A stretch of 53,980 nucleotides of DNA, from contig JAOZST010000002.1 in the NCBI GenBank assembly GCA_029939535.1, positions 1-53,980 of the forward strand, given 5' to 3'. Shown in pieces: positions 1 through 8,946 of this stretch; positions within the stretch are counted from its first letter, which is position 1; the number at the start of each line of letters is the position of its first letter. This stretch comes from NBML01 sp029939535. GTDB taxonomy: Bacteria > Desulfobacterota > Desulfobacteria > Desulfobacterales > Desulfobacteraceae. The notes under the pieces are model-generated. The model did no database searches, was not told the DNA's origin, and was given only the letters and a program-made list of their open reading frames with translations. Position numbers and translations under genes: made by a program.

Positions 1-96
1 GGAAAATTTTCACCGGTTTCAATCAAGGATGCCCCTTAAATATTCTGTGGATTTCAGTCAGGGGTATTAAAAATTTGCTCAAATATATCAGGCTCT

Positions 97-720
97 CTAT
101 CGGTATTCCACCATCTCGTTAATACCATGGCGGCGGCGGAGTGTCTGTTCTTCTTTCCTGAACCCCAGGGCCACAAGAACGGCCACTTCAAATTCTTTGG
201 TATCAATTTCCAGGATAGTTTCCACCCGGTCTTTTTCAAACCCTTCCATGGGGCACGAGTCAATGCCCAGGGATGCAGCAGCTGTCATTATATTGGCCAG
301 TCCGATATAGCATTGTTTGGAACACCAGGCATAGGCGCTCATGCGGGGAAAGACCTCTGTTTCCATATGGGATCTGTATTTTTCAATATAGGCCTGGGTG
401 ACATCGTCGGGCAATTGCCGCCTCTGGAAATTTTTTAATACATATTCGCTGGAAGGGACTACCAGGGATGGTTTTGCCAGAATCACAAGAATATGGCTGG
501 AATCGGTTACCTGAGCCTGGTCCCAGCAGGCAGGTCGAAGGTTCTGCCGAATCCCATCCGAGGACAGTACCAGGATTTTCCATGCTTCCATGCCAAAGGA
601 TGTGGGGGAAAGCCAGGCAGCTTCAAGGATGGTATCCAAATCCTGTGGCGATATTTTTTTTTGGGAATCAAATTTTTTGCAGGCGTGACGAAATTTTAAG
701 GCATCAATAATTGAATTCAT
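97..720 (-). CDS. nitroreductase family protein
   Basis: Predicted FMN-dependent NAD(P)H oxidoreductase of the nitroreductase fold, 207 aa. The family opening is visible (ALKFRHACKKFD, then SPTSFGMEAWKILVLS, where FMN phosphate and ring contacts usually lie), as is a late LGIDSCPMEGFE segment typical of NfsB/YdgI-like members. An upstream in-frame GTG would add 15 residues, but the ATG at 720 follows an AGGA box by a few bases and begins the conserved fold, so it was chosen. The gene follows the MBL hydrolase by 17 bp and is probably the last gene of the pnp transcript. The physiological substrate cannot be read from sequence. The 96 bases before its stop codon show no gene. Confidence 0.87.
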   Translation of the reverse strand: MNSIIDALKFRHACKKFDSQKKISPQDLDTILEAAWLSPTSFGMEAWKILVLSSDGIRQNLRPACWDQAQVTDSSHILVILAKPSLVVPSSEYVLKNFQRRQLPDDVTQAYIEKYRSHMETEVFPRMSAYAWCSKQCYIGLANIMTAAASLGIDSCPMEGFEKDRVETILEIDTKEFEVAVLVALGFRKEEQTLRRRHGINEMVEYR

Positions 721-737
721 GTTAAATCCTTTATTTA

Positions 738-1604
738 CTATAGCGTTATCATCTCCCCTGGACAATCCGGTCCTGCCACATGCAGGCCAATCTTACATCC
801 GTTAAGGCCCTTTTTAACTTCTGCTGCCGCCTTTTGGGGACAATTATTTTCCTCACTTAAATGGGCAAGGATCACATGTTTCAAGACCGGTTGCAAACCA
901 GGGTCAAGGTCAGTTTCCTGGTCTGAACTCTGGCCTGAATTCTGGTTTAATATCAGATCTGATTTCAAATCTGTATTCAGATCAAGAATCTCAGCAACCA
1001 GAGCCCTGGTATCCATGTTGGACAAATGACCAGTTCTGGATTTGATGCGCTGTTTCAGATGCCAGGGATAGGGTCCGTTTATAAGCATTTCAGGATCATG
1101 ATTGGATTCTATATAGATCAGATCACAATTTTTCAAATGCTGTTTTACCAGGCCGGTGGCAATACCAAGATCCGTGGCAATACCGATTTTTTTTTCCTGA
1201 CAGGACAGGGTCATGCCGGAAGGATCACAGGCATCATGGGAGATGGAAAAAGGAACAACCTGTAAGTCGTCTATATCAAAGGCATTTCCACAGTCAAAAA
1301 AATTAAGAAGTTCTACTTTGCCAAGATTTTTACAGGCCTGATAGGTTTTAGAAGTAATATAAACAGGGATATTAAACCTGCGGCTCAATATCCCTGCCCC
1401 TTGTACATGATCTGAATGTTCATGGGTTATGATGATGGCCCTGAGCTGTTCAGGTGTCTGACCAACCATTGTCAGACGTCTTTGAATTTCAACGCCTGAA
1501 AGCCCTGCATCAATCAATACGGCAGTCTCTGGGGTGGAAACAAAAACACTGTTCCCCTTGCTGCCGCTGGCAAGGGGACAGATACTGAAGGGCTTATTTT
1601 TCAT
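738..1604 (-). CDS. MBL-fold metallo-hydrolase (YycJ/WalJ-like)
   Basis: Cytoplasmic metallo-beta-lactamase-fold hydrolase, 288 aa, resembling the YycJ/WalJ group of probable phosphodiesterases. The N-terminus carries the SGSKGN signature near residue 13, and the metal motif HEHSDH sits at residues 61-66; SHDACDPSG and ATDLG follow further on. A low-complexity Asp/Gln/Ser/Leu-rich stretch of about 30 residues lies near residues 205-235, before the final conserved HLSEENN segment; it is absent from typical family members and looks like a surface insertion. The ATG lies inside the last codons of pnp (11-base overlap), so translation is probably coupled. Substrate unknown. Confidence 0.85.
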   Translation of the reverse strand: MKNKPFSICPLASGSKGNSVFVSTPETAVLIDAGLSGVEIQRRLTMVGQTPEQLRAIIITHEHSDHVQGAGILSRRFNIPVYITSKTYQACKNLGKVELLNFFDCGNAFDIDDLQVVPFSISHDACDPSGMTLSCQEKKIGIATDLGIATGLVKQHLKNCDLIYIESNHDPEMLINGPYPWHLKQRIKSRTGHLSNMDTRALVAEILDLNTDLKSDLILNQNSGQSSDQETDLDPGLQPVLKHVILAHLSEENNCPQKAAAEVKKGLNGCKIGLHVAGPDCPGEMITL

Positions 1605-3681
1605 CTTTTTTAGCTGCTTTGTAACTCAGCTTGATTTTTCCATCCCGTGTTATATCCAGAACCTTTACAGAAATCATTTCTCCTTCCTTTACAACATCGG
1701 TGACTTTCTTAACCCTGTGCTCAGCCAGTTCTGAAATATGAACCAGACCGTCTGTTCCAGGTTTGATATTTACAAAGGCACCAAAATCTGTAATTTTCAC
1801 TACTTCACCCTCATAAATGGCACCGATCTCAGGATCCATGGCAATATCTGTTACCATCTTCACTGCCCTGGCTGAATCTTCTTCATTTTCTGCTGCAATC
1901 TTTACAATACCTGAGTCATCCACTTCAATCACGGTATTTGTTTCCGACTGAAGGGCACGGATCACTTTTCCGCCAGGTCCGATGATATCCCGAATCTTAT
2001 CCTTGTTGATCTGAACGCTCACGATTTTAGGGGCGTGGGGAGATACTTCATCCCTTGATTTATCAAGGGTTTCCAGCATCTTGTCCAGAATATGAATTCT
2101 TCCGCCCAGGGCCTGATTCAAGGCTGTCTCCATAATCTCCCTGGACAGCTCTTTGATCTTGATATCCATCTGAAGGGCTGTGATGCCTTCTCTGGTTCCA
2201 GCTACCTTGAAATCCATATCACCGAAATGATCTTCATCTCCAAGGATATCGGAAAGAACAACGGTTTTTTCTCCGTCTTTTACAAGACCCATGGCAATAC
2301 CGGATACAGGAGCCTTAATAGGTACCCCGCCGTCCATGAGAGCCAGAGTGCCGGAGCATACAGTCCCCATGGAAGAGCTGCCATTGGATTCCATGACCTC
2401 TCCCACCAGGCGGATGGTATATTCAAAATCCTCGGGTAAAGGAAGAACCCTTTCCAGGGCACGGTGGGCCAGGTTACCATGGCCGACATCCCTACGGCTC
2501 GGGCCGCCTGCCCGACGGACTTCTCCCACGGAAAAGGGAGGGAAATTATAGTGAAGCATAAAAGCACGGGTTGTGTCCCCATTATTCAGGGTTTCAATAC
2601 GCTGCTCATCCCTGCCGGAACCAAGGGTGAGAACACCCAGGACCTGGGTTTCCCCCCTGGTGAAAAGGGCAGAGCCATGGAGTCTTGGCAGGCAGGCTGC
2701 TTCACAGTCAATGTTACGGATCTCATCAAATGCCCTGCCGTCAATACGCTTGTCTTCCTTGAGGACAATATCCCTGCTCACTGATTTGATAGCCTGGTAG
2801 ACCTCTTCTTTAATCTCTTTACTCTGTTCTGGATATTCCTCGGAAAAATGGTCTACCACCTCTTCTTTTAAAAGGCTCAGGGCATTCTGCCGTTCAATCT
2901 TTGTTTTGATCTGGACTTTTTCATGGATTTTATCAGTGGCAAAGGCCAGTACTTTTTCTGCCATGGCCTCATCCTTTGCCGGGGGCGTAAAAGGTCTTTT
3001 TTCCTTACCAACGGCAGCTTTCAGCTCCACCTGAAGATCAATGAGGGGCTGCATGGCTTCATGGCCGAAAAAGATGGCATCCAGCATATCTTTTTCAGAT
3101 ACAATATCAGCTCCGCCTTCCACCATGACCACACCTGTTTTTGAACCAGCCACAGTCAGGTCAATATCACTTTCCTCCATCTGCTCAGGCGTAGGGTTGG
3201 CAATGAACTCGCCATTGACCCTGCCCACTTTAATACCGGCAATGGGTCCTGCAAAAGGTATATCAGATATTTCAAGTGCTGCGGAGGCACCCACCAGGGC
3301 AAGAACCCCGGGATCACAGAGTTTATCTGTTGACTGAACAGTTGCAATCACCTGGGTTTCAAAATTATAGCCGGACTCAAATAATGGCCTGATGGGCCGG
3401 TCAATAAGGCGGGCATTCAAGGTTTCATTTTCCGATGGTCTTCCAATTTCCCGCCTGAAATAATTTCCAGGGATTCTACCTGCTGAATAGATCCTCTCCT
3501 GGTATTCAACAGTAAGGGGCAGAAAACTGACTTCTCTGGGATCCTTTGCTGCAACCGCAGTCACGAGTACGATGGTTTCTCCATACTGGACCACTACCGA
3601 GCCTGAAGCCTGTTTTGCAATTTTACCTGTGCTGATGGAAAATTCTTTTCCACCAATGTTTGCTTTTGTAATTTTTTCCAT
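1594..3681 (-). CDS. pnp: polyribonucleotide nucleotidyltransferase (PNPase)
   Basis: 3'-5' phosphorolytic exoribonuclease of mRNA decay, 695 aa, the usual length. Domain order is as expected: RNase PH domain 1 (from about residue 10), the alpha-helical linker, RNase PH domain 2 (about 310-540, with FTRGETQVLGV and the GDMDFKVAGT active-site region), a KH domain (IGPGGKVIRALQ near 560) and a C-terminal S1 domain (GEVVKITDFGAFVNI). The ATG follows an AGGAG box. It lies downstream of rpsO, with a terminator-like hairpin and a second long hairpin between them, as in the enterobacterial rpsO-pnp arrangement where PNPase controls its own message. Confidence 0.98.
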   Translation of the reverse strand: MEKITKANIGGKEFSISTGKIAKQASGSVVVQYGETIVLVTAVAAKDPREVSFLPLTVEYQERIYSAGRIPGNYFRREIGRPSENETLNARLIDRPIRPLFESGYNFETQVIATVQSTDKLCDPGVLALVGASAALEISDIPFAGPIAGIKVGRVNGEFIANPTPEQMEESDIDLTVAGSKTGVVMVEGGADIVSEKDMLDAIFFGHEAMQPLIDLQVELKAAVGKEKRPFTPPAKDEAMAEKVLAFATDKIHEKVQIKTKIERQNALSLLKEEVVDHFSEEYPEQSKEIKEEVYQAIKSVSRDIVLKEDKRIDGRAFDEIRNIDCEAACLPRLHGSALFTRGETQVLGVLTLGSGRDEQRIETLNNGDTTRAFMLHYNFPPFSVGEVRRAGGPSRRDVGHGNLAHRALERVLPLPEDFEYTIRLVGEVMESNGSSSMGTVCSGTLALMDGGVPIKAPVSGIAMGLVKDGEKTVVLSDILGDEDHFGDMDFKVAGTREGITALQMDIKIKELSREIMETALNQALGGRIHILDKMLETLDKSRDEVSPHAPKIVSVQINKDKIRDIIGPGGKVIRALQSETNTVIEVDDSGIVKIAAENEEDSARAVKMVTDIAMDPEIGAIYEGEVVKITDFGAFVNIKPGTDGLVHISELAEHRVKKVTDVVKEGEMISVKVLDITRDGKIKLSYKAAKKDEK

Positions 3682-3740
3682 AATTTCTCCTAATAATAAA
3701 AAAGGCGGAGACTTTGAGATACCTTAAAAATTATAAACCC

Positions 3741-3780
3741 GCATGTTTGCTATCAAACATTTGCTTGATGGCAAACATGC
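3741..3780 (-). promoter_or_regulatory. long hairpin in the rpsO-pnp spacer
   Basis: GCATGTTTGC and GCAAACATGC form a perfect 10-bp stem that continues inward for six more pairs (one G-U) around an 8-base loop. No T-run follows it on the transcribed (minus) strand, so it is unlikely to be a simple terminator. By position it is comparable to the RNase III-processed hairpin ahead of pnp in E. coli, which underlies PNPase autocontrol; that function is inferred. Confidence 0.6.
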
Positions 3781-3838
3781 GAACTTATTTAAAAGCATCC
3801 CAAAAAACTTCCGCCCTAAATTAAAAATACAAGTTACT

Positions 3839-3879
3839 AAAAAACCGGCTTTTGACCAGAAAGCAGCCAAAAACCGGTT
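3839..3879 (-). terminator. intrinsic terminator after rpsO
   Basis: Read on the minus strand, 11 bases past the rpsO stop, AACCGGTTTTTG pairs with CAAAAGCCGGTT (12 bp, one G-U) and is followed by six T residues. It probably reduces read-through from rpsO into pnp. Confidence 0.75.
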
Positions 3880-3889
3880 GATTGTCATT

Positions 3890-4159
3890 TTACCTTCTAA
3901 GTCCGAGTCTTTCAATTAAAGAACGGTATCTGTTTATATCTTTTTTCTTCACATAATCAAGAAGGCTTCTGCGCCTTCCAACAAGAATCAACAAACCTCT
4001 TCTTGAATGATGATCTTTTTTATGAACTTTAAGATGATCCGTAAGATAGCTGATACGGTGGGTTAAAATTGCCACCTGAACTTCCGGGGAACCGGTGTCG
4101 GACTCGTGGAGCTTGAAATTTTCAATCATCTCCTCTTTGTTGTCTGCTAACAATACCAC
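3890..4159 (-). CDS. rpsO: 30S ribosomal protein S15
   Basis: Primary 16S rRNA-binding protein of the small subunit, 89 aa, the standard length. It shows the hallmark segments HESDTGSPEVQVAILT, the basic KDHHSRRGLLILVGRRRSLLDY, and a C-terminal RYRSLIERLGLRR. The ATG follows an AAAGGAG box. It sits between truB and pnp in the conserved order. The leader contains a long-range inverted repeat that could serve S15 autoregulation. Confidence 0.98.
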   Translation of the reverse strand: MVLLADNKEEMIENFKLHESDTGSPEVQVAILTHRISYLTDHLKVHKKDHHSRRGLLILVGRRRSLLDYVKKKDINRYRSLIERLGLRR

Positions 4160-4191
4160 AATAAAACTCCTTTGGCTGGAATAAATAAAAC

Positions 4192-4274
4192 ATGGTATGG
4201 AATTTAATCTCTAATTTTGTATCCTGCATCCGATATTCCATTCAGAAAAAGACACAAAAAAGATACCATACCAT
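4192..4274 (-). promoter_or_regulatory. inverted repeat in the rpsO leader
   Basis: ATGGTATGG (4192-4200) and CCATACCAT (4266-4274) are perfect 9-base complements about 65 bases apart in the truB-rpsO spacer, just upstream of the rpsO ribosome-binding site. S15 represses its own mRNA through structured leaders in many bacteria, so this is a candidate S15-responsive leader. Only the complementarity is seen; the role is inferred. Confidence 0.4.
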
Positions 4275-4306
4275 TACAAATGTGTATAACCGATTATAAA
4301 TACCAG

Positions 4307-5221
4307 TTAACCGGTAAAAACACAACAATAATTATATCGGCCCTGATTTTTATCCGGCTCAATCAAGGCCAGTAAGTTATTTGAAGAATCCACAACGCGG
4401 ATATAGTCTCCCATGGGGATGTCGGGAGATAGCTTGCCCTCAATTTCTTCATTTGAGGGCCGCTGGCCATGCTTGATTTTCTTTTCAAAAGCTGGATCTG
4501 CAATAACATAAGGAAGAAAAGACAAACAATCTGACATGGAAATAATATGGGGTTCAATGGCTTCTGTAGCCATAGCTTCCAATTCTTCAAGGCCAATGGC
4601 ATTTTCCAGATCAAAAGAACTGGATTTTGTACGGCAGAGCCCTGACAAATGGGCACCGCATTTAAGTTTCTTACCAAGATCATGGGCCAGGCTCCGGATA
4701 TAGGTACCCCCTGAGCAATGAACATTCATCTCAAATCTTGGCAGATCAATATTTTGAACCGATATATTGAAAATTTCTATTTTCCTGGGAGGTTTCTGGA
4801 TCATCTCACCCCTTCGTGCCAGTTTATATAGGGGCTGTCCATTATGTTTCAACGCTGAAAAACTCGGGGCCACCTGCTCCTGTATGCCTGCAAATCCAGC
4901 CACAGAATTTTTAACATCCAGGGGTTTTATTCTGTTTATGTCTTTTAAATCCGCTTCAAACACGGTCTTGCCTGTGCAGTCATAGGTATCGGTTTCAATT
5001 CCCAGGGTCACTTGGGCTGTATAGGCTTTGCTCCCATCCAGGAAAAATCTTGAAATCCGGGTTGCTTTACCCACGGCAATGAGCAGAACACCTGTTGCAA
5101 AAGGGTCCAATGTACCGGTGTGTCCGATTTTTTTTACCCCAAGCACCTTTTTCACCCTGGCCACAACCCGGGCTGAGGAAATACCTTCAGGCTTATTAAT
5201 GGATAAAATACCGTCTTTCAT
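4307..5221 (-). CDS. truB: tRNA pseudouridine(55) synthase
   Basis: Converts U55 of the tRNA T-loop to pseudouridine. 304 aa. The catalytic motif GHTGTLDPFATG contains the nucleophilic Asp39, and the conserved YKLARRGE and GGTYIRSLAHDLG segments follow. The C-terminal part (about 240-300) resembles a degenerate PUA-like RNA-binding extension. The ATG at 5221 opens directly on the conserved GILSINKPEGISS. It lies 22 bp after rbfA in the translation operon. Confidence 0.97.
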   Translation of the reverse strand: MKDGILSINKPEGISSARVVARVKKVLGVKKIGHTGTLDPFATGVLLIAVGKATRISRFFLDGSKAYTAQVTLGIETDTYDCTGKTVFEADLKDINRIKPLDVKNSVAGFAGIQEQVAPSFSALKHNGQPLYKLARRGEMIQKPPRKIEIFNISVQNIDLPRFEMNVHCSGGTYIRSLAHDLGKKLKCGAHLSGLCRTKSSSFDLENAIGLEELEAMATEAIEPHIISMSDCLSFLPYVIADPAFEKKIKHGQRPSNEEIEGKLSPDIPMGDYIRVVDSSNNLLALIEPDKNQGRYNYCCVFTG

Positions 5222-5243
5222 TTAGATTCTGACAGGAAAATAC

Positions 5244-5672
5244 TTATTTGTCTTCCCTGGATTTCCCCCCCGGAGATGCATCTCCTGGAGAGACTTCTCC
5301 TGGAGAACCATCTTCCAAAGACGAGTCCGCTGCTGTGGCAGCCTTGATCAGGGCATCCATTTTTGCAGCCTTATCAAAGGAATCATCATGGAAAAACCGC
5401 AGATCAGGCATGTGTTTCAGGCCCAGTTTCGGAGCAATATTCTTTTTAATGAATCCTTTGGATTTATTAAATCCTTTCATGGCCTCGGAAATACGTTTCC
5501 TGTCCCCGAATATAGTAATGTAGACATCTGCCACACGAAGGTCAGAGGAAATCTTCACACCACTGACCGTGGCCATTTCAATCCTGGGGTCCTGCATTTT
5601 TTTATTCAAGAGTTCAGTAATGGCAGCCTGGATGTTGACACCGACTCTCTCTGCTCGTGAATAGGGTTTCAT
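5244..5672 (-). CDS. rbfA: ribosome-binding factor A
   Basis: Small KH-type protein needed for 30S maturation, 142 aa. The RbfA pattern is clear: SRAERVGVNIQAAITELLNKKMQDPRI, then VSGVKISSDLRVADVYITIFG, and LRFFHDDS near the end of the domain. Residues from about 118 onward form a Ser/Pro/Gly/Asp-rich tail with imperfect SPGE/SPGD repeats that is unusual for RbfA and probably disordered. It follows infB by 8 bp. Confidence 0.96.
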   Translation of the reverse strand: MKPYSRAERVGVNIQAAITELLNKKMQDPRIEMATVSGVKISSDLRVADVYITIFGDRKRISEAMKGFNKSKGFIKKNIAPKLGLKHMPDLRFFHDDSFDKAAKMDALIKAATAADSSLEDGSPGEVSPGDASPGGKSREDK

Positions 5673-5680
5673 TTTATGTT

Positions 5681-8600
5681 TTATTCACCCTTGTATTTTC
5701 TCTCTTCAACTTCATAACACTCGATTGCATCTCCCACTTTGATATCATTGTATTTTTCAAGACCAATACCGCATTCATATCCCTGATCCACTTCCTTTAC
5801 ATCATCCTTAAACCTGCGCAAGGATGACAGGGCTGTGTCGCACTTGATAACTCCGTCCCTGAGAAGTCGTATTTTCTTACCCCTGACAACCTTGCCCTCC
5901 ACAACGTGGCAACCGGCAATGGTACCCATCTTGGGGACCACAAAGGTATCCCGGACTTCAGCACGACCGATTATGATCTCATGGAAGGTGGAAGGCATCA
6001 TGCCGTCCAGGGCAGCCTTGATATCATTGATCACATTATAAATAATATCGTAGAACCGCATATCCACATTTTCATCCTTGGCCATCTTGCGGATCTGGGG
6101 AGACGGCCTGACATTAAATCCGATGATAATTGCATCGGACACTGCTGCCAGGGCCACATCTGATTCATTGATGGTTCCTGCACCTGAATGGACAATCCTA
6201 ATATCCACTTCTTCCTTGGCAAGGTCTTTCAAAGAATCGTTCAAAGCCTCAATGGAGCCATGGACATCTGCCTTGACAATGAGTTTAAGTTCTTTAATTT
6301 CAGCAGAGCCCAGGTTTTCAAACATTTTTTCAAGGTTGACCCGGCTCTTTTTAGCCAGTTCCTTTGCCCGCTGTTTCTGCATTCTGTGGCCTGCAATCTG
6401 TTTGGCATCCTTGTCCGAATCCACAGCTATGAATTCATCCCCGGCATCGGGTACGCCTGTAAGACCCACTATTTCGACAGGTGTGCTGGGTCCGGCCGAT
6501 TGGATGCGCTTTCCGGAATCATCAATCATGGCCCGTATCCTGCCTGAATGTAAACCACAGACAATGGGATCACCATCCCTGAGGGTTCCCTGTTTAACCA
6601 GAACCGTGGCAACAGATCCCCTGCCCACATCCAGCCTGGATTCAACAACATATCCCGTGGCTTTTCGATCTGGATTGGCCTTGAGTTCAAGGACCTCAGA
6701 CTGGAGAATAATCATTTCAAGAAGTTCATCAATGCCTTCACCTGTTTTGGCAGAGACCTTTACAAAAATCACGTTTCCGCCCCATTCTTCGGACAAAAGG
6801 TCATGTTCAGACAATTCCCGCATGATCCTGTCAGGGTCAGCACCGACCTTGTCCATTTTATTCACAGCTACAACCACAGGCACTTCAGCAGCCTTGGCAT
6901 GGTTGATGGCCTCCATGGTCTGGGGCATGACGCCATCATCGGCAGCAACAACAAGAATAACAATATCCGTAACCCTGGCTCCCCTGGATCTCATGGCAGT
7001 AAAGGCGGCATGGCCAGGAGTATCTAAAAATGTAATCCTGCCGCCATTGGGGGTTTCCACATTATAGGCACCAATATGCTGGGTAATACCCCCTGCCTCA
7101 CCACTTGTGATCTTTGATTTGCGGATAACATCCAGTAAAGAGGTTTTTCCATGGTCAACATGGCCCATGATGGTTACAACAGGTGGACTTTCAATCAAAT
7201 CGCCCTCATCATCCTTTTCTGTCTGAATACTCAACAGCATATCTTCTTCAAAACTTGCTTTTTCCACTTCAAAATCAAATTCAGTGGCAACCAGGGTTGC
7301 TGTATCAAAATCAATAGTCTGGTTCACTGTGGCCATCACACCCATGGTCATGAGCTTTGCAATCATCTCATTGGCCTTTATTCCCATGCGCTTGGCAAGT
7401 TCTGCCAGTTCAATGGCCTCATCTATCTTGATTCTCCGCTTAATGGCCTTGGGAGTTGTAATCTGGGTTTTCTGAAAATTGCCTTTTTTGGCTTTGTTAT
7501 CTTTTTTGCTTCTTTTTTTCCTGCCCCGGCCCTTGTATAAATCATTCCCCTCTACCACAGATTTTTTCTTGCGCTTTTTGCGTTTTACTGAGAAATCTGA
7601 TTCAGGAATATCCCTGCGCCTGTCTTTTTTTCTGAGAGTTGAATCTGCATCCGGAGGCATAACAATATCCGGTCCTGGAACCTGTGCACCACGAACTGGT
7701 TTTTTATATCCCGCTTCCTTTTGCGGTAAGGGTTTTCTCTGCTGTACAGGTTTTCTGGCACCACGATCCAGCCTGGTTTCTTCTCTTTGGGGTGTTCTTT
7801 TTTTATCTTCAGGTGATTTTATTTTTCTTAAATTTTCAAGAACCCTTGGATCAGCGATTTTAACAATTTTAGCAGGGGTTGACTTGTGTTTTTTCTTTTT
7901 CTTTTTAACCTCTGTTTTCAAATTTTCTGCTTCTTGATCCTTTGGTTTTTCAGTTTCCTTTGAAGCCTCTATTCTTTGTGAATCAGATTCAGGTTCTGAA
8001 ATTTCCCTGGCATTTTTTTTATTTTCCAATGGTTCTTCTGCTGGAACTTCTTTAGTCTTATCTTTCTGGATCTTATCTTTCTGGATCTTATCTTTCTGGA
8101 TCTTATCTTTCTGGATCTTATCTTNNNNNNNNNNNNNNNNNNNNNNNNNNNNNNNNNNNNNNNNNNNNNNNNNNNNNNNNNNNNNNNNNNNNNNNNNNNN
8201 NNNNNNNNNNNNNNNNNNNNNNNNATCTTATCTTTCTGGATCTTATCTTTCTGGATCTTATCTTTCTGGATCTTATCTTTCTGGATCTTATCTTCTTTGG
8301 CCTTATCTTTGGCCACAGACGCTTCCGTTTTTTCTGGTTTAACCACAGATTCCTCTGGCTTTACAGGAGATATTACCTTTTCAGGTTCTGGTTGTTTAAC
8401 AGGTTTGACAATTTTTGCAGGCTGTGATTTTTTACCCTTGATTTTCCTGGGAGATTTCTTTTTCAAAACAACCTCTTTGGCTTTACGCTCTTCTTCAGCG
8501 CTTTTTTCCACGGGTTGATCTTCTGGGTCGGCTTTCACTGGATCTGTCTGGGATATCTCGGTTTCCACAATCACTTCTTTCACAATAACTTCTTCTGCAG

Positions 8601-8880
8601 GTATTTCTTCTGCAATACCTTTTTTAGAATCTGCTTCAGAAGCTGGTTCAGCAATTTCTTCAACCTTTTGTTTACGCCTGCGGATAACAGATGGCTTTAT
8701 TTTTACACCGTTCTTCTTTTTTTTACCAAACAGGCTCTTTTTAATTACGCTTATATCGCCATCTTCAAGAGAGCTCATATGGCTTTTAACTTCGATTTTC
8801 AATTCTTTCATTTTATTGAGAAGCGCTCTGTTTGTCATATTCAGATCTTTAGCTAACTCATATACTCTGACTTTCGCCAT
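5681..8880 (-). CDS. infB: translation initiation factor IF-2 (interrupted by assembly gap)
   Basis: GTPase that delivers initiator tRNA to the 30S subunit. The gene starts at 8880 with the IF2 N-terminal domain (VRVYELAKDLNMTNRALLNKMK). A long Lys/Glu-rich region follows, including KDKIQ repeats, then a second IF2_N-like segment (IDEAIELAELAKRMGIKANEMIAKL), the G domain (GHVDHGKTSLLD, DTPGHAAF, NKMDK), and domains II-IV. The 100-N gap lies in the repeat array. The KDKIQ frame is the same on both sides, but 100 placeholder bases break register, so automated calls split it into an N-terminal piece (to 7969) and a 782-residue piece beginning at a spurious TTG (8029). It should be read as one intact gene of unknown exact length. 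Confidence 0.95.
8055..8294 (-). repeat. 15-bp coding tandem repeat (KDKIQ) in infB
   Basis: At least four complete copies plus a partial copy of ATCTTATCTTTCTGG (plus strand) lie on each side of the assembly gap; on the minus strand they encode KDKIQ in the IF2 frame. Copies are nearly identical, so the array is young or homogenised. The true copy number is hidden by the gap. Confidence 0.95.
8125..8224. other. assembly gap of 100 N
   Basis: Exactly 100 N, the usual placeholder for a gap of unknown size. It sits wholly within the 15-bp repeat, which explains why assembly failed. Confidence 0.99.
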
Positions 8881-8946
8881 TGGTTGCCCCCAGTAATCCT
8901 CTATAAATATTCTTTTCTCTTACCCACAGCCTTTTGCATATACGAC

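Noticed and set aside
6078..7067. Long open frame (329 codons) antisense to infB
   Set aside because: It lies entirely opposite the conserved IF2 G domain, shows no recognisable protein pattern, and is a codon-bias shadow.
8055..8294. Regular short repeats that could suggest a CRISPR array
   Set aside because: The units are contiguous 15-mers without spacers, in frame within infB and encoding KDKIQ; no cas genes are present.
7969..8880. Separate 303-residue protein ending in KIRSR repeats
   Set aside because: It is the N-terminal part of IF2 read through the N gap into the wrong frame; the KDKIQ frame resumes on the other side.
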